Positions 44,191-56,000 of a stretch of DNA of 64,000 nucleotides are shown here, in pieces. The translations under genes and the position numbers were made by a program. Where the stretch lies: assembly GCF_000764305.2 (NCBI RefSeq), contig NW_025947733.1, positions 1-64,000 of the forward strand. The letters are read 5' to 3'. Numbering within the stretch: the stretch's first letter is position 1; every line of letters begins with the position of its first letter. The DNA comes from Hyalella azteca. Its lineage: Eukaryota > Arthropoda > Malacostraca > Amphipoda > Hyalellidae. The notes beneath the pieces were generated by a model, which searched no databases, was not told the origin of the DNA, and saw only the letters and a program-made list of their open reading frames with translations.

Positions 44191-44454
44191 CGCCATGCGC
44201 TGGTTTATGCGCCATTTTAATTGGGTTAAGTGAATTTACATTAACAAAAATAGATCATGAAAAACATACTTGAAACAGAAAGGAATGTTTTAGTGACAAC
44301 CATCATATATTTTGGAGAAATAAATCATAGTTTAGGTCAATTACTTTTCATTCTATGATGCCCGGTGCACAATTGTATATAGGTATAGCATTCTATGTAC
44401 AATTTTGTGACGACCGATGATGCACTAATTTTTCGATAAGTGACATTTTTTATG

Positions 44455-45081
44455 CCAAGTGAGGTAAATGTAATCAATATTCTTTGTTTTTAATCCATTT
44501 TTTCTTAACTGGACCCTTTGCTTACTGAGGTTCTACTGTAAATGCGTTTTTGGGGGAGAAATGGCCGCCATTTTTTTTTGGGAATGAGATAGAACAAATC
44601 CATCAATTATGTTTTCAAGCTGACACCTGGGTGCATCTTTTATGCGAGTAAAATTTTTTAATACGGTGAATATTTTTTTGGCTACAGACCTTAGCAGAAG
44701 TAACTTTTCAAAATAGCATTTTTCACCATTTTTTCAGGAATTTTTCAAAGCTAGTAAATGTAGTATTTTTTGACTTCCTTTATACTACATAGATAGGAAA
44801 AATGTTGATGTTTACGCCACTATATTTAGTTTTGCAATATTCCAATTAGTTTTGCTACTATAACAGTTTTACGCTGTGTCGGAGGACTGTCCCGAGTAGC
44901 CCCAGTTGACGGTATATTTCGTTTTGCAATATTCCAATTAGCTTTGCTACTAAAACAGTTTTACGCCGTGTCGGAGGGCTGTCCCAAGTAGCCCCGCCAG
45001 TCCCGAGTAGCCCCGGTTGACAGTAATTTGTGTGACAATAACTGAACTTTTTTTTGCTGAGCGAGGTAAATGTTATCAATA
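44455..45081 (+). repeat. Dispersed repeat with GTCCCGAGTAGCCCC motifs, copy 1
   Basis: From GAGGTAAATGTAATCAATAT through TTAACTGGACCCTTTGCTTA, GTTCTACTGTAAATGCG, GAATGAGATAGA and TTTATACTACATAGATAGGA. A second copy flanks and contains the Tigger element (45040-46480). Short palindromic GGGGCTACTCGGGAC-type motifs recur at its end. Confidence 0.7.
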
Positions 45082-45965
45082 CAGCAATCCCTTGATTAAC
45101 GCGGTTAATAAATCCCTGAGTTTTACCGTGTTAAGCAAAACCGCGCTAATCAAACTTAAGAATATATGGGAATAATTATAATGAATCCTCAAAAATAGCA
45201 AAGTTACATAATAATATTTTTTTCCCACTAAAATTCATATTTTTTTTCTAAATAATAGGGGAAATAAATAAAAGAAATGCGAATGAATCCTCCAAAGCAA
45301 ATTCTCCATTTCGATCATTATACGAGTCCTATTTCTAGTGCATTGCACGCTCCACGACGTAGAAGCAATTTTGCCTTTCTCTTGATACTCGGATGATTTT
45401 TTCAAAATTGTGCGTATTGTTGACTCGGGGAACCCTAGGTCTTCACCGATCTTTGTTTTCGTTTCACCATTATCAAAATGCTCAATTATTTCAAGCTTAG
45501 TCTCCAAAGTGATATTTTTACGTTTAAGCGTTCCTTTTTTGTCCATAATTATGATGGTAATTTATCAAGGAAAATTATGTAGTTTGATAAAAGTGAGCAG
45601 TAGATATAGCAGCGATATTGACCAGTTGAAGGCTAACGAGTAACTAGAGCACTGGCATGGCGCACTTACCGGCGAATGTTGCCGAACTCGACCATTCGAG
45701 TTATGAACGAGACAAGGCGCAGCTAAACCGAATAAACCGAAGTCAGCACGAGTGCCTAAGGAACGGGACCTTATTTAAAGAATTATTGGCTGAAATTCAT
45801 AAAGTAACATTTGTAACATAAAGTAACAACAAAAATCATGTGTTGTGAAAAAAAAGTTGCACTAATCAAAACTGGCACCGCGTAGATTAAGGGTAGGTCG
45901 CAAATTTTTTTTCCGCGTTAATCAAAACCGCGGTATTCAAAACCGTGCTAATCAAGGGATTGCTG
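45082..45965. mobile_element. Tigger/pogo-like element, 884 bp, with TA target duplication
   Basis: Terminal inverted repeats begin CAGCAATCCCTTGATTAACG and end GCTAATCAAGGGATTGCTG, flanked by TA at 45080-45081 and 45966-45967. The interior carries only the N-terminal piece of a transposase on the minus strand. It sits in a dispersed repeat whose other copy (44473-44486, ATCAATATTCTTTG) preserves the empty site. Confidence 0.88.
45235..45546 (-). pseudogene. Truncated Tigger/pogo transposase (N-terminal helix-turn-helix)
   Basis: Starts MDKKGTLKRKNITLETKLEI, then IEHFDNGETKTKIGEDLGFP and ESTIRTILKKSSEYQEK. This is the CENP-B/pogo-type N-terminal DNA-binding domain (psq-like HTH). After about 60 residues the similarity ends, and neither the second HTH nor the DDE catalytic domain is present. 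It depends on a transposase supplied elsewhere. Confidence 0.82.
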
Positions 45966-45967
45966 TA

Positions 45968-46480
45968 TTCTTTGCTTTTAATCAATTTTTTTCTTAACTG
46001 GAGCCTTTGCTAACTGAGGTTCTACTGTAAATGCGCTTTTGGGGGTGTCCCGAATAGCCCCGGGGGGGGAGGGGGTGTCCCGAGTAGCCCCGCCGTGCGG
46101 AAATGACCGCCATTTTTTTGGGAATGAGATAGGCAAAATCTGTCAATTACATTTTCAGGCCGACACCTGGGTGCAACTTTTATGCAAGTAAAATTGTTTA
46201 ATACGGTGAATACTTTTTTTACTACAGACCTTAGCAGAAGTAACTTTTCAAAATATTGTTTTTCACTATTTTTTTCAGGAATTTTTCAAAGCTAGTGAAT
46301 GTAGTATTTTTGACCTTCCTTTATACTACATAGATAGGAAAAATATTGATGTTTTACGGTGATATAAATCAAAACGTTATAAGATTAATCAAAACGATGA
46401 TTTTGTCAAAATGCGGCACAGCCTCCTGACAGGGCTCAATGGGGCGGTGTCCCGAGTAGCCCCAGTTGACAGTAATTTCA
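45968..46480 (+). repeat. Right part of dispersed repeat copy 2, split by Tigger
   Basis: Resumes TTCTTTGCTTTTAATCAATT directly after the Tigger TA and follows copy 1 (44480 onwards) through GTTCTACTGTAAATGCGCTT, GAATGAGATAGGC and CTACATAGATAGGAAAAAT. It ends with GTCCCGAGTAGCCCCAGTTG. Confidence 0.72.
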
Positions 46481-46896
46481 ACTTAATTTCTAAGCCAGTC
46501 AATATTACCCCATCAGGGCTGCCATTAGGTAGTCACATTTCTCCCATTATGGGGCGGTGCCCCCCATTTGCAAACTATGACCCTTTCCTCAAGTTTGTCA
46601 TTTGCATATGTAACTAGAAGAGTTCTACTACAATGCACCAAAACCTGGAGTTATTTTACTAAAAAATATAATTGATTTTACCACCCAGTCTAAGATACCC
46701 CAAGAGCTGAGGTAACAAAGACCATCACTTTTCTTTAAATTACATAAAAACTATGAGAGGCAGGAGCCAGCAATTTATGGTAAGGGAACCTAGAGTATAG
46801 ACCTGTATTTTGCATTTTTCAATTCAAGTTTAATTTAGCTAGTAAAAAAATGGCATCATTAAAAAAAGTGGTCTAAGTTACCCCATTTTATGGTGT

Positions 46897-47570
46897 ACAA
46901 GAAAATGGATTGAAAAGCCTACCACATTACATCTCCCACAACAGTGACAATTGATATACTGAGTTAGTCAGAAACTGCTGCACTTCCAATATTGCGCGTG
47001 GTTTGGAATTCGATACTGGATAGGTAACGCCTCACTTGACTTCACTTGATTACATTCACTAGTCGTTTATCGGCATTTGACAAAATTTTTTGCAATGAAT
47101 ATGTTCTAAGATGAAAAAAATTATATCAACTTTTGCAAAAAAATTTCACAATTTCACCAACACAAACAAAGTTTTCAAAACCACACAAAATGATGGGGTA
47201 AACTGCAAATCTTTCACAGCATATGGCACATCGTGCTGTCATGTTAACATATGACAAGATGCCATCACCAAGACGGAGTCACACTCCTTGTTTAGGTAAT
47301 GTCAAGTTTGATTTCACAATAAATAGATTTGATACACATTCCAAGCTGAGATTTAAATAATGGAAAGTTGTTTCAAAATGTAAACACTAAACACCTATTG
47401 ATAAGAGTCCAGATGTAAATTTTTTCATGTTTTTACCCTATTTTGTCGATATTGTCTACATAACTTCACCTCCGATTCCGAATGATTTGGTCACCATTGC
47501 AAATTTTTAAACATCTCATGTCTTTTAGAAAATTTTCATAGTTTAGAAAATTTTCATAATTTAGAAGCAG
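46897..47570. repeat. Dispersed repeat, copy 2 (see 13085-13760)
   Basis: Same order of landmarks as copy 1. It follows the terminus GTTACCCCATTTTATGGT (46880-46896), the inverted counterpart of 7899. This suggests both sequences belong to one larger element family. Confidence 0.6.
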
Positions 47571-49229
47571 CAATAATTGCATTAAAAAGTTCAGAAGCAG
47601 CAATAATTGCATTAAATAAGTCATTGAGCTCTTAGGAGTGTACCAGAGGTGCATTAAATAATTTAATTGGATTTAATTCTACAGCATGTACCATGTGGTG
47701 TATTAAATAATTAAAAAAAATTTATTACAATTTAATTTTTGCTTAATTTAATTCTACAGCTGCAGCCAGTAAAAATGAGCATCATAGGAAATTAGGAACG
47801 AAGGTAAAATTGTCATCCATACATCCCAAATTGAATGACAATGAATGGATTTGGCCAGAGTGCAGAAAGTGGGTGAATAACAAAAGGTCTTTGGTGATGC
47901 ATCAGCAGCCAAATTTATGCCTTCAGAAGATCTTGCCAACACATTTGGATTGAAATTATAGCATTTTAGAAATTAATTTGAAATTATTGCAAATTTGAAA
48001 GACTGCAAGTGCAAACAGTAAGGATTCCAGTACATTGGATGGACCAGGATGCAGTGAAGCTTGTCCAGAAATCAGTTGTGATGAGTGTAAGTGTTGCAGT
48101 TGAATTTTCCAGTAAGGGATATACTATCAGAGTTGCTTGCAGCATTTTCTTATTAAAAATTATACAGTGACGCATCTTGAAAATGGCTGGCAACGTTTTG
48201 GGTAGAAATCCATATCTTGCCAATGCTCCTTGCAATCTCTGCACCCTGGGATTTGGTAGGTATTTCATTAATCCCATTTATATATAAGAATGGAAATGTT
48301 GCTTTCATTTCAGAATCTGTTCCTGAATACACTTGTGAAACTACGGTAATACTACAGTACTTACTCACTACTTAGTAGGTACTTAAATACCATAATATTA
48401 CGGTTGGCAATGCCTTATGCCCTTAATACCGGTAGTGGGCAGTGCCGCAGAGGCATAGGCTTTCCCAACTGTAATTCTGTAAAAAAAAGGCAGATGCTTG
48501 TTTGCTTTTACTGTGTCAACATGCAAGAGATTTTCCTCCCACAAAATACCTTTTGTGGTGTGCAACTGTGCATTATGTTATTTTCAACTCTTATTGGTGG
48601 CTCACTGGCATGATTTGTTATTAATTCGTAAATATTAATTTGTTGTGTTTGACTTGTAGACAAATTGCTAATAAATTAATATTTAGTCTAATTAAAATCT
48701 CAAGGTATTGCAACCTTCATTTTTTATTCTTCCAAGTGTAACTTTAATCCCTCCTTTTTTTATCATTTCTATCTTATCTAAAAATGTTGGATTGAAAAAG
48801 TGATGGAGGACTTGGAGGTGGATCAAAAATAATATATGAACCTTACTTCTTAGAATTTCATCCTGCCTAGTGCCTAGCACCATTAGCTAGGCAGGATAAA
48901 ATCTGTACTGTGATAAAAAAATAAAAATGATCTGCAGACTGCACTGTGACAAAAAATGAAAAATTGTACTGTGACAGTGTGAGTTTGTGACCCATTTTGG
49001 TTGAGAAACTAAGTAACTATGTCCCCAGGCTGGAATTCTAAAATTTGTGGTTCACATAAAGAAAACGTTCCGCCTTAAAAAAAATGTTACAGGCAACTAG
49101 AAACATGTTCGCAGGCTGTCAGAAATTGGCTTCGGTTACGGTAGCTATGATCGTATGAACGTCAAGTCAGGCAACACAGAGAAGGTCCCATGCAAGATTG
49201 TTAATTGCGCACTACATAATTTTCCTTTC
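47571..49229. other. Intergenic with a degenerate palindromic-MITE relic
   Basis: About 48165-48250 resembles one arm of the 11300-11506 element (GTGACGCATCTTGAAAATGG, AGAAATCCATATCTTGCC). The rest shows no gene or clear element. Confidence 0.45.
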
Positions 49230-49351
49230 CTTTGCTATTTTTGAGGATTCATTATAATTATTCCCATATATTCTTAAGTTTGATTAGCGCGGTTTTGCTT
49301 AACACGGTAAAACTCGGGGATTTATTAACCGCGTTAATCAAGGGATTGCTG
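49230..49351 (-). mobile_element. End fragment of the Tigger/pogo-like element
   Basis: Reverse complement of about 45082-45205, ending TTAATCAAGGGATTGCTG before TA. Only this terminus is present. An 88-bp tandem pair (ACGTTGGACGCGTTCAAGCG-type) follows at about 49353-49440. Confidence 0.8.
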
Positions 49352-49440
49352 TACGTTGGACGCGTTCAAGCGTTGATTGGATTCTTGTGACTGTTACGTT
49401 GGATGCGTTCAAGCGTTGATTGGACTTCTTGTTACTGTAA

Positions 49441-50894
49441 TGCAGGAAAGGAAATCTCCTACTTTTTTGTGAAATTTCGTGGCTCAAAAACCACAATTTT
49501 TTTATGACTATGAAATCTTGCGGCTCGCAAGCCCCCGTAATTTGAGTGATTTGGAAATCTCGCGGCTCGTCCACGGCTCGCTAAAATGCCGTGCCTCTAC
49601 TCCCTACAACACATTGGTACTTAAATTATGCAAATTTACGTCTCTGTAAAGAGTTGAGGTGGCGTATGTCGAGCTAACGTAACACTCACTATATCACATT
49701 CACAGATTTCGTGAAGAATCACTGCACGCTGCACCTTCGATACTCGATAGGGTTTTTTTGGGGAATTGGGGTAACATGTAGCTGTAGGGAAACCACGCAG
49801 GAAGGACTAAAGAGGAGCAAGGAGGCAGCTGTCAGATACGAACTAACGTTAAAGCATCAAGAGCCGGCCGATCTGGATCTAGCAGCTATGCATCATGCTT
49901 TCAGTTGCGTCTAGCCGTAATCTGGAATCGAAAGCAACAACACTACTTAATTCTGCTTGTTAGTCCTTATGTTGTATCATCCGAATTTTAAACCATTTTA
50001 GTTCTAAAATATTTGTAGGGAATTTTCTAGTCAGATTTTCAGAATATCAAAATGTTTGCCATCATGATAATTGTTTCCTGCAACTTTGATGATGCGCCAA
50101 CTAAACAGCGTGGAGTGACTAAGGCACTAGTACGTTGGAGTTGCACCAGGGAAACTACGAAGTTTCATGCCCAGCCGATTTTGTGAATGAAGTGAAGGAA
50201 GTTTGCTCCGGCATCTGCTACTTGCACTCTAAGACTAAGATTCTAACCACAGTTAGCAGACTACCAGATGCCACCGCTCATCGATACAAAGAAAAACTAG
50301 CTACCTACGATACATTTGCTTAAGTTTATTTGATTTTGTATTTACTTACTTGAAATGTTGAAAGCACTGACACCGTAAGTAAATAGAAGTACATTGGAAA
50401 TTCCTGAAACGTGCGCGTTTCAGAAACATTTGTTGGATCGTGTTTTATATTTTTGGCATTTCAAATTTTATTTTTATTGTTCTAGTCATGTAGCAGTTAG
50501 GAGAGAAGGAATGATATATTCATAAATGTATACAATTTCTCTAATTTATTACTTTTACATATTATTTACAATTAAAAAGTATCAATTTTGTCCTAATTTC
50601 AATTTTGTTGTTAAAACAAATGCTTCATACCAAGCATGGGACAGAACGATGTTGCCGGAAGGCATTATTGCTTTTTCTCCACTCAACCCATCTGTGTCAT
50701 TAACCAATTTTCATACTCAATGCATCCTTTTGTTTCATATTGTTTCAGAACAGAGGTAATAATTAAATTCCATTCAAGCCAAGTTTAATTCAGTAACTAA
50801 AATGCTGCCAAGACAGTTGAATGCATCAAGTTAATAGATCAATTGTAGGTTATGCCCTATATACACCAATTTGCCCGCCCTCTCTGCTGTCAAT
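49441..50894. other. Intergenic, no supported gene
   Basis: Open frames at 49711-49914 and 50135-50323 have no recognisable motif. The first contains a run reading RSKEAAVRYELTLKHQEPAD and could be an old coding relic. Confidence 0.35.
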
Positions 50895-51200
50895 CTATTC
50901 CGCTTTGCTGAGTGCACGTGCGAGTGCCTGCTGAACACTGCACTTGTCAACAGCTGCACTTGTGGGAGGCAAGTTCAGTATCTGACTGGCGATTTTTGAT
51001 AGTTCAGTGGAGCCACACAAGCCAGACCACCAATTCGATGGTGTGGTGTGTTTCACAGCATTCCAGATGTATGGCTTATGAAATAGTTTCTGTTTTGATC
51101 GGTAGTCTGCAATCTCTCCAAAAAGTTTGCCACCATTAACACATGGCATGCTAGTTGCAATTTCATCTAGGACTTGGAATGCATCAACCTGTGGAGTCAA
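50895..51200 (-). pseudogene. hAT transposase C-terminal fragment
   Basis: Reads WWSGLCGSTELSKIASQILN and LPPTSAAVDKC after a region with KLFGEIADYRSKQKLF. The W-W-x-x-x-C/G ... L-S-x-I-A-x-x-I-L-x-L-P-x-T-S-A-A pattern is the hAT C-terminal dimerisation region. The usual E-R after T-S-A-A reads V-D. The catalytic D-D-E part is missing upstream, and the frame starts at a chance Met. It is a relic. Confidence 0.75.
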
Positions 51201-51607
51201 GGGTGATATATGAGTCTCAAACTCCCACTATGGTTATAAAAACTGTATCATATACCTAGTTAAATAAAAGATGATGCAATATGCAAGGACGATTTAACAA
51301 GCCGCGCGGGACGCGGCGCCGCCTGGCAGCCTGCACCTGCTACGTTTATTGCAAGATGATGCAATAGGCAAGTAGCTATGATGCAATACAAATGACTTCG
51401 CTGTCATTCAATGATATTAGGAATTTTAAGATACAGCATAGACCTGTTACCTATCATCCTGTGGCCCTCAGGTAAAGTGATTATGGATTTATTTGCATTT
51501 ATTTATGTTTTTCTAAAAAAACAATAAAAACATCTTTTTTTTAGGCTGATGTTTTTTATTAAAAAAAATTGTCTTTTATTAAAAAAAACATGAGTGTTTT
51601 TTTACGT

Positions 51608-52433
51608 CGCATCTCTAGCCAAACCAGCTGGTTTTTGGAACGAACCCTTCTTTTCCCAGCATGTATGACAGAAGGCTCCCTTCTCTTGAAAACCGGACAC
51701 CATACAAAATAGTTGCCGATAATCTAAATGCCATGCACGCCGCTCGGGTGGACTTCTTGAAGAACGAGTCCAGCGAAAAGTTAAGGAGGGCATTGCTGCA
51801 TCAAGTACAAACATTGGACGTGGATGATCTGGTTAACGGAGATAGTGTGTATTTCAAGCGTCGAGACAGTGATAGATGGCACGGGCCTGGCGTTGTCATC
51901 GGAAAAGATGGTAAACAAGTATTGGTGAAGCATGGTGGATCTTACGTGAGAGTACACACCTGCAGACTTCAGTACACGGAACCTGCCAACACTGCAACCT
52001 TGCCAGCTGATATCAGAGCTGCACAATCGGCTCCTGAAGCATGCCAGGAACGCACTCACAGTGATACTGCTACAGTGGACTGTGATTCGGACGACGATGA
52101 TATTGCACAACAGCAGCCAGCTCAACGAAAGGAAGTCATTGATGGCTACATTACTCCTACTCGTAGCAGTGCTTGCAAGCCAAAAATTGGCCAGAAAATT
52201 GAATGTTGGCCAAAGCACGGAGGGGATAAATTTTCCGCGACTGTTCTTAGTCGAGCTGGTAAGGCAGGTGGAATATATGACAGCTGCTACAACATCAGAC
52301 GTGATAATGGTGAGGTGGATTGGGTCGACTTGTGCCGACAAGTTGAAAAATGGCGTACGGTGCCAGAGGAGGCAGAGACTCTCATTACAGTGTGTGATTC
52401 ACGAACTCGACAAGCCAAGGAAGCAGAGTACAA
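51608..52433 (+). pseudogene. Copia-like polyprotein fragment (integrase C-terminal part)
   Basis: Same broad family as 32505-34370 but a later portion. PNQLVFGTNPSFPSMYDRRL, then IVADNLNAMHAARVDFLKN, SSEKLRRALLHQVQ and an SH3-like DNA-binding region with VYFKRRDSDRWHGPGVVIGK and VLVKHGGSYVRVHTCRL. An acidic linker and a second such module (IGQKIECWPK) follow. An in-frame TAG (51617) sits just before PNQLVFG, so the frame is broken upstream. An n at 52434 ends the similarity, and RT and RNase H are absent. The LTR at 52812-53044 is probably this element's 3' LTR. Confidence 0.8.
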
Positions 52434-52811
52434 NATCATACCACGGCTCATGAAGTGTTGAGTGTGCAAACGGAGATCCAAATTCGTGCAAGAAGCATGG
52501 CAGCATCACTTTTTGTTGCAGCAGCAGCTGTTGAGAAGATTGCCAGTGCTTTTGTAGTTACTGAGCCTCTCAAAAATCCACAAATGGATGGATGTACAAC
52601 TTATTCTGTTCATTGTTCAATGACCTTGCATTTGCCAAATGTTTTCTTAGTTTGTGATCAAGTTAGCACAAACTATGGTATTTTCAACATATTCTAGAAG
52701 ATTTTATTCAAGCCTAGCTCTTATTTCAATTGTGACCAGCAATACATTCATTGGTGTGCCAGAAGAACTATGAGTTTTGTTATTTTCACTCATGCTTTTT
52801 CAAATATTTTG

Positions 52812-53044
52812 TGTTAATATCTGATTGGTCTGCGCTGGTGTTGCCGAATGGTTGTGACGTCACGCTTGTTTGGTCGTGAGATGGCTTTGTACGTGCTGCG
52901 CTCTGATTGGTTCGGGGAACGCCGGTAGCCTACGTGGCGTGGGCTGGCTGTAACGTGATGCAAGTTGGCGGCAATGCAGTTGGGGAAAGCAGTCTAGCGT
53001 TAACCATGATATGGTGAGCATCTTGCGAGCGTGTGCTATTAACA
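52812..53044 (+). repeat. Copia-like LTR abutting a WDFY3 exon
   Basis: TGTTAATATCTGATTGG...TATTAACA, 233 bp, almost identical to the solo LTR at 41706. No 5-bp duplication (left TTTTG, right GAAGT), so it is not a simple solo LTR. Its last base A plus the next g forms an AG immediately before coding sequence. Confidence 0.9.
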
Positions 53045-53045
53045 G

Positions 53046-56000
53046 AAGTGACTGTGGTTTGCCCAGGCTTCTCGGTGGGTGGCCGTGGCGTGGCATGTGG
53101 CGAGCTGCGTGATGAGGTATGCCATGTGGCGGGCTTCCAGACCCTGACGAGCCACATGACTAGCCACGTGGCGGTGCCACAGGCGTACTACCTGCTGCTG
53201 GCACTCATGCTCGGTCAGCCTGTCAAGACCGCACCTACGCCCGCCAAGGTCTTCAGTATTTAACTGTCATTAGCTGACCATTGAATCATTAGTCATTCTC
53301 TAATGATTAATTAAGTTGCAAACTAGGAAATTATCAAATTGAAGAATATTAATTAGTAGGTAATTGTATCAAGTGAAGTGATCCAAATGATAAACGGTTT
53401 ATAATTTGGTTTTTTGATAGTTATAAACCAAATGTGGGTAATGATATAACGATCATTACCCACTAATCTTTGAAGTATTTAAAATAATTTCTTTACATTA
53501 AACGTCTTGGTGCGTGGTGAAATCTTTGAAGTATTTAAAATAATTTCTTAATACTAAACGTCTTCCTGCGTGCGCAGCTGGAGCTGAGCAGCATCTGGTC
53601 GTACGTGTTCGGGAGCCCCGTGACAGGCGCGTCGCCCCCGATAGGCAACGTCAGCGGCAGGGCATCGCTGTGCCCTGAGGCCTTCATCACCTTACTGGCC
53701 ATGATCCGCACCATCATCTCCCCGGGGTGAGTGATGGCCTTCATCACCTTACTGGCCATGATCTGCACTATCATCTCTCCGGGTGAGTCTCCCCGCCATC
53801 TCCCCGGGGTTAGTCTGTACTAAGGTGATCTTTCACTACCCATATCCATGAGATTATTCATACCCCTTGCCCCGCAGGTTCGTGGGGCCCCCGTGGCTGG
53901 ACGCGTGTTCCCGCACGCTGCTGGAGTTGGTTCAGTTCCTGCACCTGCACAACGAAGACCTGGCGCCGGCGCTGCTGACCTGCGACGTGGTCACCGCCCT
54001 CGCCCTCACCCTCTTCCCTGCCAACAACGGCGACCTCCTCACCACGCCCCACTCTGACAAGGTGCTCCGCCCCCTCACCACGCCCCACTCTGACAAGGTG
54101 CTCCGCCCCCTCACCCTGCCCCACTCTGACAAGGTGCTCCGCCCCCTCACCCTGCCCCACTCTGACAAGGCTATGTGTATAAGAGACAGGTGCTGTACAA
54201 CANCCCACTCTGACAAGGTCCCCATCAGTAGCTTCATCTATTCAGCACATTCTCTGCCATATTAAGCACATTATGCGCCCTATTCAACACATTATATGCC
54301 CTATACGCCCTATTCAGCACATTATACACCCTATTCAGCACATTATACACCCTATTCAGCACATTCTTTCCCCCTATTCATTACATTATACGCCCTATTC
54401 AGCACATTATACTCCATATTCAGCACATTATGCGCTATATTCAGCACATTATACATTACTTCATCAACATTGCCCACGCTATTCAGTGTGTAGCTCCCGA
54501 ATAGGTGTATTCATAGTGTGTATTAATTCATTGATGTTGCCGCAGAGAGGCAACCTGCTGAGCGACATGGAGGTGGTGTGCCCCGGGCGAGGCTGTAAGT
54601 CCCTCACGCAACACCCTGCCAGGAGGGACGTGGTGGCGCTCCTCGAACGCCTTGTGCTCGACTCTCTCCTCATGCCGCCCCCCAATAAACCCCCACACGT
54701 CATTGACTTCATTCTCGATGTAAGCAACTTGGAAAAAAAATAGTTTTTTTCCTGTCACTGAGCGCAGAAATTTGTCCTGCTTAAACCAAACCGTAGCAAG
54801 GATTTTCTCGAGAGTTGAACAAACTTTTTTTTTCCTGTCACTGAGTGCAGAAATTTGTTATTAAAGTCCTGCTTAAATCAAGCCGCATATTCAGCAAGGA
54901 TTTTTCGAGAGCCTGCCAAGATATATTGTGTTAGAGCTGCCATATTTTTGACTGATGGAAAGCCTCCCTGACTTGTATTTACCCTATATTTTATTCAGTT
55001 CTAACAATGTTTTGACATATTGATCCTTTTCTCTTGATTTATCGTTTTTTCTTTCTGCTTCAAGCAGATATTCTTCATCTGAATTTTGATTTCATTTAAT
55101 TTCCTTCAATCCTTCTTTTCCCTCCTGCTCTCTTCTTGGGCCACATTCCACCCCCAGGCGCCCCCCGATGAGTGCGGCCCATGACTCACTTTTCGCCCCC
55201 CAGGCGCCCCCCGAAAAGTGCGGCTCATGACTCACTTTTCGCCCCCCAGGCGCCCCCCGAAGAGTGCGGCTCATGACTCACTTTTCAACCCCACTCTGAC
55301 AAGGTGCTCCGCCCTCTCACCCGGCCCCACTCTGGCAAGGTCCCCATCAGTAGCTTCATCTATTCAGCACATTCTCTGCCATACTCAGCGATATACGCCC
55401 TATTCAGCACATTATACGCCCTATACGCCATATTCAGCACATTATACGCCCCATTCAGCACATTATACGCCCCTATTCAGCACATTATACGCCCTATTCA
55501 TCAATATTCCCCACGCTATTCAGTGTGTAGCTCCTGAATAGGTGTATTCATAGTGTGTATTAATTCATTGATGTTGCCACCGTATTTTTCACTGCATGCG
55601 TCTCCATTTTCCCAGCATTTTCTCATTTATGGAAAAAAATGCACTATTGTGCTCGCCATGTCCGTCTGTCTGTCCGTCCGTGACTTCACGTTTTCGTCGA
55701 CGAGAAAATGCGCTCTCTGTCACTCACTGCTGTGAGTACTGAGTTATATTTTTCCAGCATTTATCTTCCTTCATCTTCGCGCTGTTAGATACACACCCAT
55801 GCACACATTCCGTGGCTTCACTTAAACATTTTGCACAATGAATGAAAAAATTGTATTATAAACTTTATATTACGTGCGAAAACTTGAAACCCTATCACGA
55901 GCTTAACAGGAAATGAAATAACTATGGTATAAATCGTAACAGTCTTGAGTGTATATTGTATATACATGTATGTCTCTTTAGTGTATATTCATATAGTTTT

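Noticed and set aside
49711..50323. Two plus-strand frames as possible exons
   Set aside because: No conserved motif, no convincing splice sites and no linkage between them.
52455..52697. 80-codon frame after the copia fragment
   Set aside because: No RT or RNase H motifs are recognisable and it follows an n, so it cannot be assigned to the element.
53858..54237. Minus-strand repetitive open frames opposite a WDFY3 exon
   Set aside because: They are shadows of the 36-bp array and adapter. The plus strand carries the recognisable exon.
54255..55541. Open frames reading PYSAHYTPYSAHYT-like repeats
   Set aside because: They arise from the ATTCAGCACATTATACGCCC minisatellite in a WDFY3 intron, and no homologue or splice support is visible.
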